Of a stretch of DNA of 8,517 bases, positions 1 through 5,666 are shown one piece after another; the stretch's first letter is position 1, and each line of letters starts with the position of its first letter. Under the pieces are notes generated by a model, which was not told the origin of the DNA, searched no databases, and saw only the letters and a program-made list of their open reading frames with translations. The position numbers were made by a program, and so were the translations under genes. The DNA lies in assembly GCA_003670425.1 (NCBI GenBank), contig QWRL01000038.1:5733-14249 (forward strand), read 5' to 3'. Source of the stretch: Chloroflexota bacterium (GTDB taxonomy: Bacteria > Chloroflexota > Anaerolineae > Anaerolineales > UBA11657).

Positions 1-435
1 GGGCAGGCATTTGCCAAAGGGAAGGCGCAGGCGCAGGAGCTGCCCCTCATCGGCGTGCCCACGCTGGACATCATCGCGCACGCGCAGCCGCCATCACACC
101 ACATTTTGCTGGCGGTGGTGCGGGCCGGGCGCGGGCGGATTGTGGTGGGTGAATATGAGTTCCGCGCCGGCAGCTGGGAGCCCAATGGCGCGCCCGTGCT
201 GACCAACTGGGTGGACGTACTGGAGAACCTGCCAGACGGACATTGGCTGTGCGGCGAAATTGAGCGTGATGTGCGCGCGCAGCTTGAGGGGCGCGAATGG
301 GTGTGCACGCCCAGCCAGGCGCTGCGGCGCGCAGCGTGCCTGGCCGAGCTGGCACGCATGCGCCTAAGCGCCGGCCACGCGGCAGATGCCGCCACGCTGG
401 AGCCGGTGTACATGCAAGCGCCACTGGGTGCCTAG
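1..435 (+). CDS. tsaB: TsaB (tRNA threonylcarbamoyladenosine biosynthesis protein), 3' part only
   Basis: The reading frame is open from base 1 to the TAG at 433-435, giving the C-terminal 144 residues. The start lies outside the window. TsaB is the non-catalytic ASKHA-fold partner of TsaD. With TsaE it forms the cytoplasmic complex that transfers threonylcarbamoyl to A37 of ANN-decoding tRNAs. The first visible residues (GQAFAKGKAQA, then PLIGVPTLD) match the segment of TsaB that follows the glycine-rich G-S-F-T-G loop, which reads like AKGLA...PLVGVSTLE in relatives. The C-terminal end LEPVYMQAP resembles the family's usual 'P.YLR' ending. A complete TsaB is about 220-240 residues, so roughly the first 80-90 are missing. 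The next gene, rimI, starts 6 nt after the stop; tsaB-rimI is a common bacterial pairing, which supports the call. Confidence 0.87.
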   Translation, partial: GQAFAKGKAQAQELPLIGVPTLDIIAHAQPPSHHILLAVVRAGRGRIVVGEYEFRAGSWEPNGAPVLTNWVDVLENLPDGHWLCGEIERDVRAQLEGREWVCTPSQALRRAACLAELARMRLSAGHAADAATLEPVYMQAPLGA

Positions 436-441
436 GTTTGC

Positions 442-951
442 ATGGCTGCGCAGCCGCTGCCATCAGTTGCCATCACGCCCATGGGCGCGGGGGATGTGGC
501 GCAGGTGACGGCGCTGGATGCCGCTGCGTTCACGCTGCCGTGGCCGCGTCAGGCTTTTGAGGCGCAGCTCAAAGCCAATCCGGCGGCGCACTTTTTTGTG
601 CTGCGGCCGCTGGCAGAGCCGCACGCACTGTGGGGCAGCGCCGGTTATTGGCTGGTGGTGGGCGAGGCGCACATTGCCACGCTGGCGGTGGACCCGCAGC
701 AGCGCAACCGCGGCCTGGGCAAGCTGCTGCTGCAGGCCATGCTGACTGATGCGCATGCGCACGGCGGCTGCAGTGCCACGCTGGAGGTGCGCGAAAGCAA
801 CATGGTGGCACAGCATCTCTACGCGCGTTTTGGCTTTGTGCTGGTGGGGCGCCGCAAAAACTATTACACTGACAACCATGAAGACGCACTGCTGATGACG
901 GCCAGCAGTCTTGGCAGCGTGCCGCCGCTCATATGCGAGGTACACCCATGA
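442..951 (+). CDS. rimI: RimI-type GNAT protein N-acetyltransferase
   Basis: This 169-residue protein is a single GNAT domain. RimI acetylates the N-terminal alanine of ribosomal protein S18 using acetyl-CoA, and relatives have broader N-terminal acetyltransferase activity. The acetyl-CoA pyrophosphate loop is visible as RNRGLG (residues 88-93) after the strand IATLAVDP. The RimI signature follows: LEVRESN (114-120), then LYARFGF (126-132), RRKNYY and EDALLM. Glu115 and Tyr127 have the same 12-residue spacing as the Glu103/Tyr115 pair proposed as base and acid in Salmonella RimI. The ATG at 442 lies 6 nt after the tsaB stop, with only a weak AGG upstream. An internal Met14 is a possible alternative start. 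The stop overlaps the ATG of the next gene (ATGA at 948-951), so the three genes are probably co-transcribed and translationally coupled. Confidence 0.9.
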   Translation: MAAQPLPSVAITPMGAGDVAQVTALDAAAFTLPWPRQAFEAQLKANPAAHFFVLRPLAEPHALWGSAGYWLVVGEAHIATLAVDPQQRNRGLGKLLLQAMLTDAHAHGGCSATLEVRESNMVAQHLYARFGFVLVGRRKNYYTDNHEDALLMTASSLGSVPPLICEVHP

Positions 952-1976
952 CGAACGTGCTCATCACCGGCGGCGCCGGATTTATTGGCTGCAACTATGC
1001 CGCCCGCCTGCTGACGGCCGGCCACCGCGTAACGCTGCTGGACAACCTTTCGCGCAAAGGTGCGGCCGCCAACTTGCGCTGGCTGCAGGCGCATGCGCGC
1101 GCCGGCACGGACCTGCGCTTCATTGAAGCAGATGTGCGCGATGCGGACGCGCTGCGGGCTGCGGCGGGCGGGCAGGCCGCCATCTTTCATCTGGCCGCGC
1201 AAGTGGCCGTCACCACTTCCGTGCGTGACCCGCGCGCAGACTTTGAGGTGAACGCGCTGGGCAGCTTCAATGTGCTTGAGGCTGCGCGTCATCACGGCCA
1301 CAAGCCGCTGGTGCTGTACGCCTCCACCAACAAGGTGTACGGCGGCATGGAAAATGTGGAAGTGCTGGAGGGCGACATGCGCTACGCGTACGCAGCGCTG
1401 CCGGAGGGCCTGCCGGAGACCCAGGCGCTCGACTTTCATTCGCCCTATGGCTGCTCCAAGGGCGCGGGCGACCAGTACACGCGCGACTACGCGCGCATCT
1501 ACGACCTGCCAACTGTGGTCTTTCGCCAGTCTTGCATTTACGGGCTGCGCCAGTTTGGGGTTGAAGACCAAGGCTGGTTGGCGCACTTTGTTATCGCGGC
1601 TGCCAAGCATCTACCCATCAACATCTACGGCAATGGCAAGCAGGTGCGCGACATGCTTTGGATTGATGACCTGCTGGACGCATACGACTGCGCGCTGGCC
1701 GAACCCGCACGCGTGAAGGGCCGCGTCTTCAACATTGGCGGCGGGCCGCGCTTCACGCTTTCCATTTGGAAGGATGTGGAGCCGCTGCTAACGCGCCTGG
1801 CCGGCCGCGCGCTGCAAGTGCAGTACGGCGAGTGGCGCCCCGGCGACCAGCCGATTTATGTCAGTGACATTCGCAAAGCCGCGCAAGAGCTGCAGTGGGC
1901 TCCAAAAGTGGCGCCGCAAGACGGCGTTGAAAAATTATGGAAATGGGTGAACGCCAACCTTGCGCTCTTCGATTGA
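948..1976 (+). CDS. CDP-paratose 2-epimerase-like NAD-dependent sugar epimerase (extended SDR)
   Basis: This 342-residue extended short-chain dehydrogenase/reductase has the NAD-binding TGGAGFIG at residues 7-14, acidic Asp32 at the end of strand 2, HLAAQ at 81-85, Ser126-Thr127 and the catalytic Tyr167-x3-Lys171. The segment around the active site (DFHSPYGCSKGAGDQY), then RQFGVEDQGW and NGKQVRD, matches CDP-paratose/CDP-tyvelose 2-epimerases (Salmonella Tyv/RfbE type). Those enzymes invert C2 of CDP-3,6-dideoxyhexoses for O-antigen-like glycans. The family call is strong, but the exact substrate cannot be read from sequence and none of the other CDP-dideoxysugar genes is here. I chose the ATG at 948 over an upstream start at 933. 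It overlaps the rimI stop, has GCGAGG 7 nt upstream, and puts the Rossmann motif at the usual distance from the N terminus. Confidence 0.85.
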   Translation: MTNVLITGGAGFIGCNYAARLLTAGHRVTLLDNLSRKGAAANLRWLQAHARAGTDLRFIEADVRDADALRAAAGGQAAIFHLAAQVAVTTSVRDPRADFEVNALGSFNVLEAARHHGHKPLVLYASTNKVYGGMENVEVLEGDMRYAYAALPEGLPETQALDFHSPYGCSKGAGDQYTRDYARIYDLPTVVFRQSCIYGLRQFGVEDQGWLAHFVIAAAKHLPINIYGNGKQVRDMLWIDDLLDAYDCALAEPARVKGRVFNIGGGPRFTLSIWKDVEPLLTRLAGRALQVQYGEWRPGDQPIYVSDIRKAAQELQWAPKVAPQDGVEKLWKWVNANLALFD

Positions 1977-2045
1977 TGGGCAGGCCCTTGGTGCAGTCCA
2001 GCCCGCTTGCAGCAGCTGCCCGCAGTGCAAGCAGCTGCCCCCATC
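1974..2045. repeat. Inverted and direct repeats in the spacer before the uracil-DNA glycosylase gene
   Basis: GCTTGCA at 2005-2011 is the exact inverse of TGCAAGC at 2026-2032. GCAGCTGCCC occurs twice as a direct repeat, at 2012-2021 and 2031-2040. An outer arm GATGGGCAG just after the epimerase stop can pair with CTGCCCCCATC at 2035-2045 with a 2-nt bulge. There is no T-run, so it is not a typical intrinsic terminator. Its function is unknown; it could be an mRNA processing or pausing structure, or a protein-binding site. Confidence 0.4.
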
Positions 2046-2079
2046 GGAGGCGTAATCACCGCGCCCCGCCGGCACTGCC

Positions 2080-2706
2080 GTGCGCACCAGCGCAACTGAG
2101 CCCGCAACCCTGGAGGCGCAGGGGCGCGTGTGCGGGCTATGCACGCTGGCGCAAACGCGCAAACTTTCCGTGCCGGGCGAAGGGCCGGCGCCGGCGCCGG
2201 TGATGCTGATTGGCGAAGGACCGGGCCGCAACGAAGACGAGCAAGGCCGGCCGTTTGTGGGTGCGTCCGGAAAATTTCTGGATGAGCTGCTCGCCGCCGG
2301 CGGCTTGCAGCGCGCGCAGGTTTACATAACAAACGTCGTCAAGTGCCGCCCGCCGGAAAACCGCGATCCGCAGCCGGCGGAGGTTGCGGCGTGCGCCGGC
2401 TATCTTGAGCGCCAGATTGAACTGGTTGACCCGCGCGTGATTGTGACGCTGGGGCGGGTGTCGATGGCGCGCTGGTTTCCAGTTGAACGCATCTCCGCCA
2501 TTCACGGGCAGGCGCGCGAGTTCGGCGGGCGGCTGGTGGTGCCTATGTTTCATCCGGCGGCTGCGCTGCACCAGCCCAAGATCCGGCCGCAGCTGCTGGA
2601 AGACTTTGGCAAACTGCCCGAGCTGATTGCACGGGCTGCGCCATCCGCCCCGCGCGCTGCTGCCAACCCGGCTGCAAGTACAGACCAGCAGCTGGATCTT
2701 TTCTAA
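2080..2706 (+). CDS. Family 4 uracil-DNA glycosylase (4Fe-4S) with C-terminal clamp-binding-like motif
   Basis: This 208-residue enzyme excises uracil from DNA as the first step of base-excision repair. Motif A is GEGPGRNED (residues 45-53). The following PFVGASGKFLDELL matches family 4 (UDGa-type) enzymes. The second active-site motif is HPAAAL (158-163). Four cysteines fit the 4Fe-4S cluster of the family: Cys18-x2-Cys21 near the N terminus, Cys89 in NVVKCRPP, and Cys105. The C terminus is an Ala/Pro-rich tail of about 25 residues ending exactly in QLDLF (204-208), which resembles the bacterial DnaN clamp-binding pentapeptide. The start is a GTG. The frame is closed by TAA at 2053-2055, leaving GTG 2080 or GTG 2128, and the latter would begin just before Cys18. 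No good ribosome-binding site is positioned for it. The gene is followed by a strong terminator. Confidence 0.9.
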   Translation: MRTSATEPATLEAQGRVCGLCTLAQTRKLSVPGEGPAPAPVMLIGEGPGRNEDEQGRPFVGASGKFLDELLAAGGLQRAQVYITNVVKCRPPENRDPQPAEVAACAGYLERQIELVDPRVIVTLGRVSMARWFPVERISAIHGQAREFGGRLVVPMFHPAAALHQPKIRPQLLEDFGKLPELIARAAPSAPRAAANPAASTDQQLDLF

Positions 2707-2799
2707 ACTAGTTGCGGCTGCAGGTATCCGCTGCAGTGCGCCCGCAATATTTCTGCGACGCAAACCTCCGCGTCAATTAGGCTTAACACCAGGGGTGCC

Positions 2800-2818
2800 G
2801 CAGCGCAGATTGCGCTGC
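2800..2818 (+). repeat. Small perfect hairpin just before the terminator
   Basis: GCAGCGCA and TGCGCTGC form an 8-bp perfect stem around a GAT loop. It lies 6 nt before the terminator stem, in the 3' region of the glycosylase transcript. It may stabilise the mRNA end or be incidental in GC-rich DNA. Confidence 0.4.
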
Positions 2819-2824
2819 AGAATC

Positions 2825-2869
2825 AAAAGCGGGCCGCACATTTGCTTTGTGTGGCCCGCTTTTATTTTT
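2825..2869. terminator. Strong intrinsic terminator between convergent genes, probably bidirectional
   Basis: A 16-bp stem (2825-2840 pairing with 2848-2863, one G-T wobble) closes a 7-nt loop and is followed on the + strand by ATTTTT. The stem base is AAAA/TTTT, so on the minus strand the hairpin also ends in TTTTGATT. It sits 118 nt after the glycosylase stop and about 27 nt beyond the apparent end of the DUF35 gene, so it can serve both convergent transcripts. Confidence 0.88.
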
Positions 2870-2896
2870 GGGGTTGGGTGCTTGCAGGCTGCGCAG

Positions 2897-3357
2897 CTAG
2901 GCCGCAACTGCCACGTCTACCGGCACACGCACGCGGGCGGGCAGCGCAGCTGCTTTGTCTGGCAGGCGCTCGCGCAGCAGCGGCCGAAACTTGTAGCCGT
3001 AGACTAGCATGCCACGCTCGCCGTCTTCACGCAGCTTGCGCGTCCCACCGGCATGCCGATGTGCACAGCTTCGCGCTCCACATCTGTGAGCTGCGCAGTG
3101 ACCAGCGGGCCTTCGTCCAATCGCACCAGCGCCAGGAAAAATGGCGCAGCGCTTTCAAAGCCAGCCGGGGCGTCGTGCACATGCGTGAAGGAGTACACCT
3201 CGCCAAGGCCGCGCAGCGCTTGCGCTGCAAAAGACTCGCCGGCGCATTGCGGGCAATGCGCGCGCGCGGGGAACACCACAGTGCCGCACTGCTCACAGCG
3301 CAAGCCTTCCATGCGGTAGCGCTGGGACTGCAGGCGCCAGTTTCGGGATACTTCCAT
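2897..3357 (-). pseudogene. DUF35 zinc-ribbon/OB-fold acyl-CoA-binding protein, frameshifted
   Basis: DUF35 proteins have an N-terminal rubredoxin-like zinc ribbon and a C-terminal OB fold. In archaea they bridge thiolase and HMG-CoA synthase and hold the CoA carrier. From ATG 3357 the frame encodes the zinc ribbon (Cys21-x2-Cys24, Cys35-x2-Cys38), then GEVYSFTHVH and IGMPV, but then turns into unrelated residues and stops at 3006-3004. The expected continuation, RKLREDGERG followed by LVYGYKFRP, is intact in another frame starting near 3041 and runs to TAG 2899-2897. From ATG to that stop is 461 nt, one short of a multiple of three, so a net loss of 1 nt (or an equivalent such as 7 nt) explains it. 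A good AGGAG lies 8 nt before the ATG. The short product is 117 residues; the restored one would be about 153. A base-call error cannot be excluded. It is last in the mevalonate operon, 52 nt after the thiolase. Confidence 0.85.
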
Positions 3358-3365
3358 GATTGGAT

Positions 3366-3370
3366 CTCCT
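3366..3370 (-). promoter_or_regulatory. Shine-Dalgarno site of the DUF35 gene
   Basis: AGGAG on the minus strand lies 8 nt before ATG 3357. It is one of the few clear ribosome-binding sites in this window and fixes the DUF35 start. Confidence 0.7.
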
Positions 3371-3409
3371 GTGGTTAGTTTGGCGCGCAGCTGTTATGCC
3401 GCGCCGGTT

Positions 3410-4564
3410 TTAATTCAAGCATTCAAAGATGTGCGTGACGGCAGTGGCGCCGCTGCCGCCCAGGCCCTGCAGCATGCCGCGCCGCGCGCGCTGCACTTGG
3501 TTGGCGCCGGCGGTGCCGCGCAGTTGCTGCTCAACCTCAACCGCCTGATAAACGCCGGTGGCGCCGCCCGGGTTGCCGCGCGCCTTCAAGCCGCCAAAAG
3601 TGGAGATGGGGATTTCGCCCTGCAGCCCAATTTTGCCGGCGTGGGCCAGCTGCCAGCCGCTGCCGGGCTGCGCGTATCCGGCCGCCTCAAGCGCCAGCGC
3701 TGCCAAAATGGTAAAACCATCGTGCAGTTCAAACAGGTCAATGTCTGCTGCGCCGCAGCCGGCTTGTGCGTGCGCCTGCTGCACAGACTGCTGCGCGGCG
3801 CGCAGCTGCAGCACGTCGGCGCGGTCTGCCAGCGCAAACGCATCGGTGCAGAGCGCAGACGCTGCCACGCGAATGCGCGCTGCAGCGGGAGCCAGCATGT
3901 GGGCCGCGCCCAGCACAAGCGCGGCTGCGCCGTCGGCTTCGGGCGCGGTGTCAAACATGTTCACGGGCTCTGCCACCATGGGCGCACTGCCGAAGCTCTC
4001 AGCTTTTAAGTTGTTGCGGAACATGGCGTTGGGGTTGGTGCGCCCGTTGCTGTGGGCGTTGACCGAGAAGCCCGCAAATTGCTGCTGTGACAAATGCTGC
4101 TCGTGCATGTAGCGCTGCATCATGAGCGCGGCGAGCGCCGGCTGGGTAGCGCCGTGTGCCGCTTCCCAGTCCGCATCGGCGGCGCTGCCCAGCGCCGCTG
4201 CCACACTGGAACCCACCTTGTCGGTCAGCTTCTCCACGCCCAGCACAAGCGCGGTGTCCACTGCGCCGCTGGCCACGGCAAGGTAAGCCTGGCGCAGGGC
4301 GGCACCGCCTGACGCGCCGGCAGCCTCCACTGTAATTGCTTCAATGCCGCGCAGGCCGCAATAATCTGCCAGCAGCGCGCCCAGCTGCTGCTGGCCGCTG
4401 AGCTGGCCGGCGAGCATGTTGCCCACAAATAAAGCTTGCGGGCGGGCGGGACGGGCTGCATTCAGCGCAGCGCTTACGGCTGCGCGCGCCAGCTGGCGCA
4501 GCGAAAGGTCCCAGTGTTCGCCCACCGCAGTTTGGCCGCTCCCCAAAATAAAAACGTCGCGCAT
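3410..4564 (-). CDS. Archaeal/SCP-x-type thiolase (acetoacetyl-CoA thiolase-like) lacking the nucleophilic cysteine
   Basis: This 384-residue thiolase-fold protein would, by context, condense two acetyl-CoA to acetoacetyl-CoA for HMG-CoA synthase. Family marks are the start MRDVFILGSGQT, NAHSNGRTNPNAMF, DGAAALVLG, ELHDGFTI, the GGLKARG...GATGVYQ block and the C-terminal GGSGATAV. Two key positions are changed. The loop that normally reads A-C-A-S-G is AAGASGG, with Gly83 (codon GGC at 4318-4316) in place of the acylated Cys. The usual G-H-P near the end is GNP, with Asn331 (AAC at 3574-3572). Each is one base from the usual codon. The frame is otherwise undamaged, so it looks like an expressed protein. 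I chose ATG 4564, 13 nt after the synthase stop; the longer frame to 4942 only reads antiphase into the synthase gene. No clear ribosome-binding site is seen. Function could be catalytically dead, structural, or altered. Confidence 0.85.
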   Translation of the reverse strand: MRDVFILGSGQTAVGEHWDLSLRQLARAAVSAALNAARPARPQALFVGNMLAGQLSGQQQLGALLADYCGLRGIEAITVEAAGASGGAALRQAYLAVASGAVDTALVLGVEKLTDKVGSSVAAALGSAADADWEAAHGATQPALAALMMQRYMHEQHLSQQQFAGFSVNAHSNGRTNPNAMFRNNLKAESFGSAPMVAEPVNMFDTAPEADGAAALVLGAAHMLAPAAARIRVAASALCTDAFALADRADVLQLRAAQQSVQQAHAQAGCGAADIDLFELHDGFTILAALALEAAGYAQPGSGWQLAHAGKIGLQGEIPISTFGGLKARGNPGGATGVYQAVEVEQQLRGTAGANQVQRARRGMLQGLGGSGATAVTHIFECLN

Positions 4565-4577
4565 TGTCAGGGCAGCG

Positions 4578-5666
4578 TTACTGCAGCGCCAGCTTGCCGC
4601 GATAGCGCGCGTACAGCGCGTAATCGATCTGCGTGCGCCGTGCAATGTAGGTGGCGGTGCTGGGTGCCAAATCGCGCTGCGCTTGCATGCGGGCGGTAAC
4701 GCGGAACGAGATGGCGTCCGAGCCGGCGCCTGAGCCAAATGAAACCAACAGCACGCGCTCTCCCGCAGCCGCCTGGTCAAAGACAGCTGTGAGGCCAAGC
4801 AGCGCAGAGCCGGCGTAAGTGTTGCCGATGAAGGGAGCCAGCAAGCCGGCAGCCAGTTGTTCGGGTTTGAAGCCAAGCAGTTGCCCGGCGCGCTGCGGAA
4901 ATTTTGCGTTGGGTTGATGAAAGACCACATGTGCATAATCATTGGCGCTTGTGCCCAGCCCTTGCATCAGTTCACTGGCCGCAGTTGTGACATGCCGGAA
5001 GTAAGCTGGCTCGCCGGTGAAGCGCTGGCCGTGTTCGGGGTAGCGCTCGTGCTGGCGGCGCCAGAAGTCCGGTGTGTCGGTCACCACCGAGTGCGAGCCC
5101 TCAATCACTGCCAGTGACTCAGCAGCCGGCCCCAGCAGGATGGCAGCGCCGCCCGCGCCCGCGGTGTACTCAAGCGCATCGCCCGGCCGGCCTTGCGCTG
5201 TATCCATCCCAATTGCAACCACATAGCGCGCCATGCCCGAGCCGACCAAGCCGATGCCGGCTTGGATTGCCTCTGTGCCAGCCTTGCACGCAAACTGCCA
5301 GTCCGCGGCCTGGGTGTGGGGCACTGCGCCAATTGCCTCGGCCACAATTGTGGCCGTGGGCTTCACCGCATATGGATGGGATTCGGAGCCAACCCACACC
5401 GCGCGGATATCCACCGGATCAATGCCGGCGCGCGCAATTGCATTGCGGGCGGCTTCAATGCTCATGGTCACCACATCTTCGTCGAGGCCGGCAACCGCTT
5501 TTTCTGTGATGGCGAGGCCGTTGCCTGTGTTGCCGGTCCACACGCGTGCAACTTCGGCTGCCGGCAGCCGGTAACGCGGAACGTAGGCGCCGTAGCCGGC
5601 AACGCCCACCGGCAGCACGGGCTGCATGGGTTTGATTTCAGTTTGGTTTGGCATGGGCTGGTTCAT
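4578..5666 (-). CDS. Archaeal-type hydroxymethylglutaryl-CoA synthase
   Basis: HMG-CoA synthase condenses acetyl-CoA with acetoacetyl-CoA to give HMG-CoA, the committed carbon skeleton of the mevalonate route to isoprenoids. The 362-residue product opens with VGVAGYGAYVPRYR and keeps the catalytic triad: Glu95 (VGSES), Cys127 (QFACKAGTEA) and His250 (VFHQPN). The SFGSGAGSDAISF loop follows near the C terminus. It resembles the archaeal subfamily (about 350 residues) more than the longer eukaryote/firmicute form. ATG 5666 overlaps the TGA of the reductase gene (TGATG), which implies translational coupling. The family's usual N terminus matches better from Met14 (5627), so the first 13 residues may be an extension or the true start may be internal. 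It is the second gene of the four-gene mevalonate block and looks fully functional. Confidence 0.92.
   Translation of the reverse strand: MNQPMPNQTEIKPMQPVLPVGVAGYGAYVPRYRLPAAEVARVWTGNTGNGLAITEKAVAGLDEDVVTMSIEAARNAIARAGIDPVDIRAVWVGSESHPYAVKPTATIVAEAIGAVPHTQAADWQFACKAGTEAIQAGIGLVGSGMARYVVAIGMDTAQGRPGDALEYTAGAGGAAILLGPAAESLAVIEGSHSVVTDTPDFWRRQHERYPEHGQRFTGEPAYFRHVTTAASELMQGLGTSANDYAHVVFHQPNAKFPQRAGQLLGFKPEQLAAGLLAPFIGNTYAGSALLGLTAVFDQAAAGERVLLVSFGSGAGSDAISFRVTARMQAQRDLAPSTATYIARRTQIDYALYARYRGKLALQ

Noticed and set aside
864..1610. 248-codon minus-strand frame
   Set aside because: Antisense to the epimerase gene, whose SDR motifs are complete; no domain is visible in the translation.
2046..2050. 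GGAGG as a ribosome-binding site for the glycosylase gene
   Set aside because: It is 29 nt before GTG 2080, and no in-frame start codon lies at a usable distance from it.
2627..3007. Plus-strand frame spanning the glycosylase 3' end and terminator
   Set aside because: It runs through the tandem hairpins and into the DUF35 C-terminal half, with no recognisable protein features.
3036..3050. Programmed -1 ribosomal frameshifting in the DUF35 gene
   Set aside because: No X-XXY-YYZ slippery heptamer or obvious downstream pseudoknot is seen, and the joined product would still be short at the junction. A mutation or base-call error is simpler.
4565..4942. 126-codon upstream extension of the thiolase frame
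   Set aside because: It overlaps the C-terminal coding part of HMG-CoA synthase in another frame and has no family similarity. The thiolase family begins at MRDVFI (ATG 4564).
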